This document shows positions 36,722 through 45,482 of a DNA stretch of 64,000 bases, one piece after another (the stretch's first letter is position 1; every line of letters begins with the position of its first letter). The stretch lies in the NCBI GenBank assembly GCA_963828855.1, contig CAWHGB010000002.1, positions 1,280,169 to 1,344,168 on the forward strand, in the 5' to 3' direction. The position numbers and the translations under genes were made by a program. The stretch is from CAVVEQ01 sp963828855. GTDB lineage: Bacteria > Chloroflexota > Anaerolineae > Anaerolineales > Anaerolineaceae. The notes under the pieces were generated by a model. That model ran no database searches. It saw only the letters and a list, made by a program, of their open reading frames with translations, and had not been told where the DNA came from.

Positions 36722-37066
36722 TCAATCCCGGTTGAAGTGCGGAATTTCCCCGGGCAGCGGGATGCTGATCTCCACCAACCCGCCCACGCTCCCATCCTGC
36801 TGGAACCAGGGGGCTTGGTAGATCAACTTTTTCTTACCCTTTTTCCCAATGGTGTAAATATTCGTTTCACCATTCCGCATCAACCGGTCAATGATCTCGT
36901 TTGATGCCTGTGAATGGCAGTCGGCGAGATTCTTACCGATCAGGTCAAGCCCGCCATCCTCCTCGAAAGTCCGAGCAGCCTCCCGGTTCATATCGATAAC
37001 TTCACCCTGAGAATCCGTGGCCATGGCAGAGATCCCGAGCGTTTCAATCCATTGATGTTTTTCCAT
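36722..37066 (-). CDS. single PAS domain protein
   Basis: A 114-residue stand-alone PAS domain: IETLGISAMATDSQGEVIDMNREA (core shown as AMATDSQG and MNREAAR), then GKNLADCHSQASNEII and a beta-sheet end, IYTIGKKGKKKLIY. No output domain is present, so it probably acts as a sensor subunit or protein-interaction module. HxxxxNEI in the helix resembles PAS proteins that bind small ligands or haem, which is speculative. The ATG at 37066 precedes MEKHQWIETLG. It lies 100 bp upstream of the NYN gene in the same direction. Confidence 0.75.
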   Translation of the reverse strand: MEKHQWIETLGISAMATDSQGEVIDMNREAARTFEEDGGLDLIGKNLADCHSQASNEIIDRLMRNGETNIYTIGKKGKKKLIYQAPWFQQDGSVGGLVEISIPLPGEIPHFNRD

Positions 37067-37172
37067 GATTTCTCCATTTGACTTTCAATTCTAGCTGATA
37101 ATTTCTAATTTTTGGATTCCAAGCTATACTATTTCTAGACATGATTGTCCATTTTAAGGGAAGGAGGAGAAG

Positions 37173-37484
37173 ATGAAGGTCGGGCCGTTTGACCCTTTGG
37201 TCTGCATCCGATCAGTGGAGATTCCGTCGGAGAACGAGCAGGCTTTTTTTGAGTGGATCCAATCCCACCGGGAACTTCGCGAGCGTTACGGAATCCTGAT
37301 GGAACGTGTCCTGCGCCCAAGTGACCGCGATGGCGAATGGATGATCATCACCATGTGGGAGAGCGAGGAATCTTTTGAAAAATGGCTGGTGGCTCCCGAG
37401 AAGAAAAGTGTGGATGCCTCCCCGGGGCATGCCCTGGTGAAATATGGAAAGATCAAGCGCTACGATACATTGGCGGGCTACTAG
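37173..37484 (+). CDS. antibiotic biosynthesis monooxygenase (ABM)-like protein
   Basis: A 103-residue ferredoxin-like-fold protein. The ABM pattern is visible: an N-terminal strand (CIRSVEIPSENEQAFFEWI), ILMERVLRP, and EWMIITMWESEESFEKWLVAPE. Members degrade haem or oxidise quinols, or are of unknown role; the residues here do not decide. The ATG at 37173 has a strong GGAGGAG site. It is divergent from the PAS gene, sharing a 106-bp spacer. Confidence 0.75.
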   Translation: MKVGPFDPLVCIRSVEIPSENEQAFFEWIQSHRELRERYGILMERVLRPSDRDGEWMIITMWESEESFEKWLVAPEKKSVDASPGHALVKYGKIKRYDTLAGY

Positions 37485-37547
37485 AAAAAACGCTTTTGCT
37501 AAATTTATTGTTAGGTCTCTTGAGAGATAAATGCCGTCGCGAAGGTG

Positions 37548-39080
37548 CTAACGGCTGATATCGCAAGGATATTTCACCAGAGAAAAATTCCATATATCCT
37601 GGTAATCTGAGAAGTAACTTTGATCTGGTAAAAGTTTTTCGTTCTTTCCAAGGAATGTATTAAAAATGACTTTAAATGTATTTACTGGTGAAATCGTGGG
37701 GTATAAAAATCGATCATTTCCACCCGGAAAATAATACGCATTCAGAATCGCAAGCCTGGTATTCCAATCTTGTCCATGATCCCCCTGAATAACGATCACA
37801 GGCGGTTCCTTCGATTTTGCGAGCAGGATCTTTATTAATTCAATCGTTCTCCTGTTCACGTATCGAATATTATTAAAATAACCGGGATTTGCCTCTTCGT
37901 AAACCTTGAAATCGCCATTTTCGTCAAACACATAAGGAAAATGTGGTGAAACGATATGAGCAAAGACGAATTTTGGGCCTGGAATGGAGGCAGTTTTATC
38001 CAAATTATCAAATATTGAAACGATTAGTTCATATTGAGTCTCTTCGGGGGTTTCAATATGAGTAAATAATGGACGTAAAATGGAATCCTTTGCCTCCAGG
38101 ATCAATCTAAAAATGGTGGTCCGGATAAACAGATTCTCAAAACTGCTGATCCTTGAGGAAAGCAGCCGATTGGGTTGCAGGTTCTGAATCGCTGGTGAGA
38201 TAAATATCCGATCCGGGCATTTCATCCCAGGCGATGCCAGTTTCGGTTGTGACGATCTTATAACCCATTTGCCTGAGCTTTTGCTGGACAGTGTTGTTGA
38301 TGATGAAAGGAGAAAGCCCCACCGGGTTATTATTTTTTCCTTGAACATCCCCGGCAAATGACTCGAGGTATCCTTGATTCAAAGATGTTGAAAGCGAAAG
38401 CAGAGTCTCGCCATAATTACTTTGGGAGCATTTGGCAACATAAAACCCCAGGTCTTCCAACTCCCGGATAAACTCGGAATTATCAAAACCACGTGATTTA
38501 AGGATATCATCCCTTGCATAAGCATCCAAAATTATGTAATAGATATCCGGTGCCTCGGAATTGATAAAAGTTTCCGAATTTAATTCTTCCTGATCAAGTC
38601 TTTGCTGGGAAACCTGTTTATTTCTCTGTTGGTTATAGGTGGAAAAACCAATCTGCAGGATCGAAATTGACCGATCAAGATTAATCCTACAATATTCAGA
38701 TAATTATTTAACGGGGTGGGGTTTTTTAGTTTCTGCTTTATCAGCCACATCCCAAAGATGAAAAAACCCAACCAGAGAACGATCATGATCCGGTGACGTC
38801 CGAAGAGAAAACCTGAGACCGTCTGGTTCTCGAAAGTGTTGTAAATATGGCCATATGAATACACCAGGCAAATAAAAAGGCTCGTTATCAACGCTGCTCT
38901 ATCAGGATTCTTGATCAGTAGATTTATGAAAACAAGAGAAAGAATCGCAAATAAAATGCATAGCACCAACGGACGAATAACTTCTTCAGGATTGATTTGC
39001 GTGAAATTGATCTGAAAGAGTGCAAATACCGGGATGATGCCGAAGAGGATCGGATGATACCAACGGATGTAACGTTTCAT
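37548..39080 (-). CDS. membrane sulfatase/alkaline-phosphatase-superfamily protein (two frameshifts)
   Basis: About 510 residues. The N-terminal half (39080 to about 38680) holds four or five hydrophobic helices starting MKRYIRWYHPILFGI. A second frame continues with LQIGFSTYNQQRNK and PDIYYIILDAYARDD, then SNYGETLLSLSTSLNQGYL. A third frame ends with FVFAHIVSPHFPYVFDENG and VIVIQGDHGQDW. The Asp in ILDAYAR, the Thr in NYGETLLS and the Asp-His in GDHGQ fit an LTA-synthase/sulfatase-like metal site. It may modify a surface polymer. Indels lie near 38680 and 38150. The upstream ribosome site is weak. Confidence 0.7.
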
Positions 39081-39195
39081 TTTCTTCGATTCAACATATT
39101 TGGTGATTTATGCCAGACAGTGCCGCAAATGATACCCTTTATCGTTTCTATCGAAAAGTGCTGATTCTTCCACAACAATATGTAAAAGGACTGTG

Positions 39196-39300
39196 GTATA
39201 CTTGCGCACTGCCTGAAAAGGCAAATATCCCACACGCTCCCCGACCGACCCTCCGTGCTGCCATCGCGCAGTGATGGGCCGGGATGAAAGGAGCGGAAGA
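39196..39300 (+). promoter_or_regulatory. rpsB leader with promoter-like -10
   Basis: TATACT (about 39196-39201) is followed by a small GCCTgaaaAGGC hairpin and a GC-rich untranslated stretch of about 100 bases before the rpsB ribosome site. Ribosomal-protein leaders are often regulatory; no known class is recognised here. Confidence 0.4.
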
Positions 39301-39321
39301 AAAAACGCAAAGGAGTTCCGT

Positions 39322-40485
39322 ATGTCTTCCGTTATTTCCATGAAGTCATTGCTCGAAAGCGGCGTCCATTTCGGTCACCGCACCAACAAGTGGCATCCCG
39401 CCATGCGCCCCTATATCTTCACCGAGCGCAATGGCATCCACATCATTGACCTGCAGCAGACGGTCAAAGCCATCAATCACGCTTACAACCTGATCCGCGA
39501 TACCGTCCAGAATGGCGGCTCGGTCCTGTTCGTTGGAACCAAACGCCAGGCCCAGGAAACCATCCGTGATGAAGCACTGCGCTCCGGGCAGCCATATGTG
39601 ACCGAACGCTGGCTGGGCGGCATGATCACCAACTGGAGCACGATCTTCCAGCGCATCATGGAGATGGAACGCCTGGAGAAGCTGCGCGATTCCGGGGATA
39701 TCAAGCGTCTGACCAAAAAGGAAGGCTTGATGATCGAACGCCAGATCAACCGGCTGAACCTGCGGCTCAGCGGCGTGCGCAATATGAAACGCCTCCCCGA
39801 CCTGCTCTTCGTCATCGATGTCACCCGCGAAGCCACGGCTGTCCATGAAGCCAACCTGCGCGGCATCCCGGTCATCGCCCTGGTGGATACCAACTGCGAC
39901 CCCTCCGATGTCGATTACGTCATTCCCTCCAACGACGACGCCATCCGCGCCATCAAGCTGCTGGTTGCCAAAATGGCAGATGCAGCCATCGAAGGTCAGT
40001 CGATGCGCAAGGACGAAGCGGAAGATGAGATCGGCCTCGTTTCCGAAACCGCCGATATGTCCGCTTCTGTAGTCCGCGGCCAGGTGGAATTGGAAGAAGA
40101 TATCCCTGATGAAGATATTCTCGGCGCGGCCACCCTGGCAAAACTTGGTCCCCGCAAAGTTGAAGTGACCGAGGAAGCTGTGGAAGCTGAAGCTGCGCCT
40201 GCAGAAGTTGTCGCGCTTGAAGCACCAGTTGCTGTCGAAGAAACTGCTCCCGTCGAGGAACCCATCGCTTCCGAAAAAGCTGTGAAGAAACCCGCCCGCA
40301 AAGCTGAAGTGACCGGGGAAGTCGTGGAAGCTGAATCCGCTCCTGCAGCCGTTGTTGCGATTGAAGTACCGGTTGCTGCCGAGGAGACTGCACCTGCTGA
40401 AGAACCCGTCGCTTCCGAAGAAACTGTAAAGAAACCCGCCCGCAAAGCGAAAGCCGCTCCCGCAACAGAAGAAGCGGAAGCATAA
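39322..40485 (+). CDS. rpsB: 30S ribosomal protein S2 with long acidic C-terminal tail
   Basis: Ribosomal protein S2, needed for late 30S assembly and S1 binding. The conserved core starts MSSVISMKSLLESGVHFGHRTNKWHP (recognised by LESGVHFGH). It also has VLFVGTKRQAQE, ERWLGGMITNW, PDLLFVIDV and IPVIALVDTNCDP. The core ends near residue 235. A tail of about 130-150 residues follows, made of Glu, Ala, Val and Pro with KKPARKA blocks. The tail includes an internal repeat of about 49 residues. AAAGGAG precedes the ATG at 39322. tsf follows after 22 bp, the usual rpsB-tsf order. Confidence 0.97.
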   Translation: MSSVISMKSLLESGVHFGHRTNKWHPAMRPYIFTERNGIHIIDLQQTVKAINHAYNLIRDTVQNGGSVLFVGTKRQAQETIRDEALRSGQPYVTERWLGGMITNWSTIFQRIMEMERLEKLRDSGDIKRLTKKEGLMIERQINRLNLRLSGVRNMKRLPDLLFVIDVTREATAVHEANLRGIPVIALVDTNCDPSDVDYVIPSNDDAIRAIKLLVAKMADAAIEGQSMRKDEAEDEIGLVSETADMSASVVRGQVELEEDIPDEDILGAATLAKLGPRKVEVTEEAVEAEAAPAEVVALEAPVAVEETAPVEEPIASEKAVKKPARKAEVTGEVVEAESAPAAVVAIEVPVAAEETAPAEEPVASEETVKKPARKAKAAPATEEAEA

Positions 40486-40507
40486 CCAAAAATCAGAGAG
40501 AGTAAGA

Positions 40508-41123
40508 ATGCAAATTACCACCGAAATGATCAAACAAGCTGCGCGAGACCACCGGCGCAGGCATCCTCGATTGCCGCAAGGCGCTCGAATCCTCGAATGG
40601 CGACATGAACCAGGCTATCGACTTCCTGCGTGAGAAGGGTCTGGCAACAGCCGCCAAGCGCTCCGACCGGCAGGCCTCCGAAGGTGTGGTGGAGCTCTAC
40701 TCCCACGGCGGAGGACGGGTGGGTGTGATGGTGGAAGTGAACTGCGAGACCGATTTCGTCGGCCGCTCGGAAGCCTTCCGCAACCTGGCACATGAATTGG
40801 CCTTGCAGATCGCGGCCGCTTCCCCGCTCTACATCAAAGAGGAAGATATCCCCGCCGATGTGATCGAGCACGAAACCAAGATCGCTACTGCCAAAGCACG
40901 CGAGGAAAAGAAACCCGAAGCGATCATCCCCAAGATCGTGGAAGGCTCGCTCAACAAATTCAAGGATGAGACCGTCTTGATGCGCCAGGCTTATATCCGC
41001 GATGAGAGCATCAACATCCAGGCGCTCATCAACCAGAATGTCGCCGCCATCGGCGAGAATGTGATCGTGCGCCGTTTCGCCCGCTACGCCCTCGGCGAAA
41101 CTTCGATCAGCGAAGAAGAGTGA
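40508..41123 (+). CDS. tsf: elongation factor Ts (one frameshift)
   Basis: EF-Ts regenerates EF-Tu-GTP. The ATG at 40508 gives MQITTEMIKQ, which then falls out of frame. Removing one A at about 40535 restores LRETTGAGILDCRKALESS, joining MNQAIDFLREKGLATAAKR. The rest contains VEVNCETDFVGR, the Tu-contact signature TDFV, and ends VIVRRFARYALGE. At about 204 residues it is the short EF-Ts form. Because the gene is essential, the indel is most likely a sequence error. It follows rpsB and is closed by a strong terminator. Confidence 0.95.
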
Positions 41124-41130
41124 TCCCAAG

Positions 41131-41157
41131 AGCCAACCGCAAGGTTGGCTTTTTTTT
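41131..41157 (+). terminator. terminator after tsf
   Basis: An AGCCAACC-gcaa-GGTTGGCT stem-loop is followed by eight T, seven bases past the tsf stop. Confidence 0.93.
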
Positions 41158-41231
41158 CACCCTTATCGGTAGTTCGCGGTGGGGAATCGGGATTAAAATA
41201 ATTCAAACAGAAAAGAAAAAGAGGAGCTCCT

Positions 41232-41960
41232 ATGCAGCCTTTAAAATATCACCGGATAATGCTGAAGCTGAGCGGGGAAGCGCTTGGCAACGACGACGGG
41301 GAAGGGATCAACGCGAAGAAGGCTCAGAATATTGCCCGCCGGGTCAAAGAGGTGCGCGAGCTGGGGGTGGATGTGGCCATCGTGATCGGCGGCGGCAACC
41401 TCTGGCGCGGGCGGGTGGGCCAGGAAATGGGCATGGACCAGGCCACGGCTGATTACATGGGCATGCTCGCCACGGTCATCAACGCACTTGCTCTGATGGA
41501 CGCACTTGAAAAGGAGGGCGTGCTCACCCGGGTGATGTCAGCCATTGAAATGCGCTCGGTCGCCGAGCCCTATATCAGAAGGCGCGCGATTCGGCACCTG
41601 GAAAAAGGCCGCGTGGTCATCTTCGGCGGCGGAACGGGAAACCCCTATTTCTCCACCGATACCGCGGCAGCCCTGCGTGCCAAGGAAATTGGCGCGGAAG
41701 CGCTGATCAAAGCCACCAAGGTGGATGGCGTCTACGATAGCGACCCCAAGCACAACAAGGACGCCAAGAAGTTCGACCACCTCACATATATCGAAACCAT
41801 CAACCTGAAACTGGCAGTCATGGATAGCACCGCCGTGACCCTGTGCATGGAGCACAACCTGCCCATCCTTGTGCTCAACCTGTGGGATGAAGCCGCCCTC
41901 AAGCGCGCCCTGGTGGGCGAGCATGTGGGCACCATCGTTAGTGATGAAGAAATGCCATGA
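41232..41960 (+). CDS. pyrH: UMP kinase
   Basis: Phosphorylates UMP to UDP in pyrimidine synthesis. The 242-residue bacterial hexameric form belongs to the amino-acid-kinase family. It has YHRIMLKLSGEAL, the glycine loop VIGGGNLWRG, DYMGMLATVINALAL, FGGGTGNPYFSTDTAAALRA and KATKVDGVYDSDP, all in the expected order. The ATG at 41232 has GAGGAG upstream. It follows the rpsB-tsf unit, a classic neighbourhood (usually then frr, absent here). The last codons overlap the methyltransferase start by four bases (ATGA), which implies coupling. Confidence 0.97.
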   Translation: MQPLKYHRIMLKLSGEALGNDDGEGINAKKAQNIARRVKEVRELGVDVAIVIGGGNLWRGRVGQEMGMDQATADYMGMLATVINALALMDALEKEGVLTRVMSAIEMRSVAEPYIRRRAIRHLEKGRVVIFGGGTGNPYFSTDTAAALRAKEIGAEALIKATKVDGVYDSDPKHNKDAKKFDHLTYIETINLKLAVMDSTAVTLCMEHNLPILVLNLWDEAALKRALVGEHVGTIVSDEEMP

Positions 41961-42444
41961 AAACCGGGCTGAAGTCCGCTCTCGCCACCACCCTTGTGCT
42001 GGGGATCGCCGAAGTGTTGATCCCCGCCCTGCTGATCAATAATGGATTGGCTGCCTGGCCCCCTGCGCTGAATTTGTTTTCGGTGCTGGGGGTTATCTTC
42101 ATCCTCCTGGGACTCCCCATCCAGATCTGGGTTGCCTGGGCATTCGTGAAGTTCGGAAAGGGTACCCCGGCGCCCTTCGACCCGCCCAGGGAATTCGTCG
42201 CCACCGGTCTGTTCCGCTTCGTGCGTAACCCGATGTACTACGGGGCACTGTGCGTCCTCACCGGATGGGTGCTGCTCACCCGCTCGATGTGGATGCTTGT
42301 CTATGCCGCCTTTCTCATCACCGCCCTGCACCTGTTCCGGTTCTCTTTGAGGAACCCCAGCTGCGCCAGCGATTCGGGAAACCTTACGAGGATTATTGCG
42401 AAAAAGTGCCCCGCTGGATCCCCAAGTTTAAAATGATCAAATAG
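41957..42444 (+). CDS. isoprenylcysteine methyltransferase-like/phospholipid methyltransferase family membrane protein (one frameshift)
   Basis: A 161-residue membrane protein of the ICMT/PEMT type. It has four hydrophobic helices and the SAM-binding region FVATGLFRFVRNPMYYGAL (motif RNPMYxG). The C-terminal motif FEEPQLRQRFGKPYEDYCEKVPRWIPK, recognised by FEEPxL and GxxYxxYxxxVPRW, lies in a second frame. One missing base near 42345 separates the frames. The methyl acceptor is unknown in such bacterial proteins; isoprenoid- or lipid-linked substrates are possible. It is coupled to pyrH by an ATGA overlap. Confidence 0.82.
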
Positions 42445-42469
42445 TATTTAATTGCCCGGTTTTTAAAAT

Positions 42470-42505
42470 AATAGAAGAATCCGCTTGGATTTCCTCTATT
42501 TTTTT
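42470..42505. terminator. bidirectional terminator
   Basis: An imperfect stem (AATAGAAGAATCC / GGATTTCCTCTATT) with a 4-nt loop has T7 on the plus side and A-rich sequence on the other. It sits between the converging methyltransferase and GH9 genes. Confidence 0.8.
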
Positions 42506-42518
42506 ACCTTAATGACAA

Positions 42519-45074
42519 TTATCTATTTTTATCCAAAAAGGCAGCAACCCATACCAGCGGTGCATTCCAGTTGATGGCCACTTCGTTAGTGGAAAACGAT
42601 CCGATATCATCCACATAGCGCTTGGATTGACCCAGCGCCATCACCCCGGCGTTCTCCGCCACCGGGTCGGTGGGGTTTGAGTTCGGCCCGCCCGAAACCG
42701 CGCCGGGAGGCGGGGGTGGATACCCATTCGCCGGATCGTTGGCCCAGAAACGGTGATGGGGGTGCTGCATGGTATAGGTCCCATAGCCAGAGATGTAGCT
42801 CTGGTCCATCGGGTTGCGCCCCAGCAGGTAATCCATGGAAGCTCTTACCGCATCCAGATACTTAGTGTTCCCGCTCAGATCATAGGCATTGGCCAGCAGC
42901 ATCATGTTGTTCAGGATCGTGCCGTTCGATCCCCAGGGATAAGCCCCCTGGATCAGCGGGGAATAGCCCTCGCTCGCCTGGGCAGCCAGCATTTGATCAG
43001 CATAGACAAGGATGTGCTGCTTGATGATCTCTGTTTTTTCCGCGGGCAGGTCGCGCTTGCCGTTCACCGTCGCCAGGGTGAGGCTGCCCATCGGGGCGGT
43101 ACTTCCCCAGTCGAACGCGTCGACGTGGCCGAAATAGTCTGGGTCCTGGACAAAGTTCAGGTATTTCTCGTCGCCGGTGGTCGTGAAGAGCTCAGCCGCT
43201 GCCCAGTAGAATTCATCATCGATATTATTGTCCTGGTAATTGCCGCCACCCTGCCCGGGTGTGTTCCCGGCAAGGGCTAAGGGGTTGCTGAGAGCCGCGT
43301 CCCAGGCGGTCTCCGCCGCGGAAAGGCATTTTGCGGAAAAGGCCGGGTCAATCTCCCGCCATACGCGCGCGCATTGGGCGCCTGTGGCTGCCAGGTTGAG
43401 GGTGGCTGCCGTGGAGGGCGGGTAGAGGTAGCGGCCAGTTCCCACGACCGCATTTGCGTTGTCGTTATCGACTTCGGTCGGCGGCTCCATCGGGATGGGT
43501 GCCCAGCTCTCGTCGTGGACCTTATGGTGCACCATGCCGGCCTGCGGCTGGCCCTGCGGCACCTGCATGGAAAGCAGGAACTCCATCTCCCAGCGGGCTT
43601 CATCGAGGATATCCGGGACTTGATTCGACTGCTCGGGGATATGGAGCGAGCCATCCTGGAGGGCTTCGGGCATCTGTTCATAAAGATTCATCAGCGTCCA
43701 GGCTGCGATCCCGCCATTGACTACATACTTGCCAAAATCGCCCGCGTCGTACCATCCGCCGGCAACATTGAGTGTGTAATCGCATCCCGACCAATCCTTG
43801 CCATCCGCGTCCTTGCCCTTGTAACAGGTCACATCGCTATCGCTCAAGTGTCCAATCGGACGGGACCAGTCCTTGCCAGCATAGATAGCCTGGATTGGTG
43901 TTCCGCTACGGTTACCATAAAAGTAGGCGGCGGCATCCGTTTTTAGATTGCGGTAAATATCCTCCCTGATCGGGAAGGGCACGCTCTTCAGCCCGTTGGA
44001 AACGATCTGGTAGCCTTCGCCCGGAAGGGTGAAATCGGAGAAGTCGATGATCTGTAAATAATCGCCCGAGGATTTATCCACTCCGAAAAGCGTTGTCCAT
44101 CCCTGCACTAAAATATTGCCTTTCGAATCGGTGAGGGTCCACTCCTGCGGATTCTCCGGCTCCACCGCCACCGAAGCGATCTTGCGCTGTTTGGGAGTGT
44201 AGCCCGCCTGGTTGACGCTTACCAGCGCCGGTTTGACTTCCGGCTCCGGGGTGGGAGTGGCTTTTTCAACCGCCAGTACCGGGCTGGGGATGGGAATATC
44301 CGTGCGACCCAGCTCGAAGAAGATCGCCCGTCCGAAGAGCCGCGGGATCTGCCAGGACTGATCGGTGGTATCCGCTTTGGACCAGATCAGTTTGACGTCG
44401 CGGTCCGCAGTGGATGCGCCATTGATCTGCGCCTGGAAACCGATTTCCTTCCCGTGGGCAGGCTCAACCAGCCCTTCCAGGGGTAGGACGGCTTCAAATC
44501 CCCAGCCGTCATCGGTTTTGAAAACATACCCTTGTACGGGGGTGTCAGCACTATTCACGCCAGTGAGGGTCAGTTTGGCCGGGTCGGTATTGCCGATATC
44601 GGCTGCATTGATATTGACCTGGAAAATCTTGGGCGCGAAAGCTTTCGCGTTCAGGTCGTCCGAGGCGTTGACATAGAATTCCATGCTGTCTTCATTCCAG
44701 AAATTCGTGCCGTGCTTCCCCGCAATGATGTTCTGATCCGCCATCTGCATGGAGACGTAGAGGTTTTTCTGATCGGATGCGACGGAGAAAGAAAAAGAAC
44801 CATTCTCGGCAGGGTCGTCCGATGGTGTCGGTCCGGTTGTGACCATGTATGAAGGGACACCCACCCAATCAGCCAAATCGCCATCTAGTGTGATCGCGAC
44901 CGGGAAGGGAATATAGACCGCTTGGCCCGGGATCTCGGGCGGGACGACAAGCTGGGCTCCCTCGTTGGAGGGGGGTGCTTGGGGTTCAGTCGGTTGCGCA
45001 GTGATCGTGCTGGAGGCACAACTGACAAGAAATATGGAAAGAAGAAGAACTGTCAGGAGGGTTTTCGTTTTCAA
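42519..45074 (-). CDS. glycoside hydrolase family 9 lipoprotein with N-terminal carbohydrate-binding-like domain
   Basis: An 851-residue secreted cellulase-type enzyme. The preferred start is a TTG at 45074 (KTKTLLTVLLL) with AAAGGTGATC upstream. The signal ends in the lipobox FLVSC. The first domain (about 60-270; ITLDGDLADWVGVPSY, FWNEDSMEFYVNA) looks like a CBM9/DOMON-type sandwich. A Pro/Thr-rich linker and a CelD-like Ig domain (VSVNQAGYTPKQRK) follow. The GH9 catalytic domain then has GGWYDAGDFGKYVVNGG (catalytic Asp pair), QHPHHRFWA and STNEVAINWNAPLVW (acid Glu). It probably degrades beta-glucans at the cell surface. The reading frame is intact. Confidence 0.93.
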   Translation of the reverse strand: MKTKTLLTVLLLSIFLVSCASSTITAQPTEPQAPPSNEGAQLVVPPEIPGQAVYIPFPVAITLDGDLADWVGVPSYMVTTGPTPSDDPAENGSFSFSVASDQKNLYVSMQMADQNIIAGKHGTNFWNEDSMEFYVNASDDLNAKAFAPKIFQVNINAADIGNTDPAKLTLTGVNSADTPVQGYVFKTDDGWGFEAVLPLEGLVEPAHGKEIGFQAQINGASTADRDVKLIWSKADTTDQSWQIPRLFGRAIFFELGRTDIPIPSPVLAVEKATPTPEPEVKPALVSVNQAGYTPKQRKIASVAVEPENPQEWTLTDSKGNILVQGWTTLFGVDKSSGDYLQIIDFSDFTLPGEGYQIVSNGLKSVPFPIREDIYRNLKTDAAAYFYGNRSGTPIQAIYAGKDWSRPIGHLSDSDVTCYKGKDADGKDWSGCDYTLNVAGGWYDAGDFGKYVVNGGIAAWTLMNLYEQMPEALQDGSLHIPEQSNQVPDILDEARWEMEFLLSMQVPQGQPQAGMVHHKVHDESWAPIPMEPPTEVDNDNANAVVGTGRYLYPPSTAATLNLAATGAQCARVWREIDPAFSAKCLSAAETAWDAALSNPLALAGNTPGQGGGNYQDNNIDDEFYWAAAELFTTTGDEKYLNFVQDPDYFGHVDAFDWGSTAPMGSLTLATVNGKRDLPAEKTEIIKQHILVYADQMLAAQASEGYSPLIQGAYPWGSNGTILNNMMLLANAYDLSGNTKYLDAVRASMDYLLGRNPMDQSYISGYGTYTMQHPHHRFWANDPANGYPPPPPGAVSGGPNSNPTDPVAENAGVMALGQSKRYVDDIGSFSTNEVAINWNAPLVWVAAFLDKNR

Positions 45075-45154
45075 GGGATCACCTTTGTTGCAGCTATGAA
45101 TCGAAGTCAAATAGAATTTTATACCATCCTTTCGTTCAGGGGTTATCCCCTTCC

Positions 45155-45184
45155 TTGACAGTTCCCCCAATTAAAGGATAATTG
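45155..45184 (+). promoter_or_regulatory. promoter of the pheST leader
   Basis: TTGACA (45155-45160), 18 bp, then TAATTG (45179-45184) lies just upstream of the T-box leader and divergent from the GH9 gene. Confidence 0.55.
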
Positions 45185-45189
45185 CCTTC

Positions 45190-45470
45190 ATAACGGCTCT
45201 GACGGCGGAAAGTAGGTCAGCGGAAGCGACAGGGAGGCGGCGGCACAGATTGAGACCCCCGCCCGGGATAACCTGGCAGAAGTTCCCGCCCGAGCCGGCC
45301 GGGTGAACATGTTCGAATTAGCCCGGTCCGCAGGTGCAGCGTTACAGGCGCGGCCGGATGGAAGAAATCCGGATCGAGTGGGCTGTCGCGGGTTGTGTTT
45401 TCGACAGCCAATTTGGGTGGTACCGCGGAATCAATCCCGTCCCGAAATTGGGCCGGGATGTTTTATTGTG
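45190..45470 (+). promoter_or_regulatory. T-box riboswitch upstream of pheST
   Basis: The T-box core TTTGGGTGGTACCGCG (about 45413-45427) matches the class consensus, whose UGGN bulge pairs with uncharged tRNA acceptor ends. A competing terminator follows (ATCCCGTCCC / GGGCCGGGAT, 45434-45459, then TTTT). About 200 nt of structured leader precede it, with an AGTA motif (45212-45215). A candidate Phe specifier TTC lies at 45312-45314, followed by G and A. The ribosome site of pheS lies outside the terminator, so control is probably by transcription attenuation in response to uncharged tRNA-Phe. Confidence 0.88.
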
Positions 45471-45482
45471 GAGGAAACAATC

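Noticed and set aside
39346..40533. 395-aa antisense ORF over rpsB
   Set aside because: It is fully antisense to a conserved ribosomal gene and has no recognisable domain; it results from codon bias.
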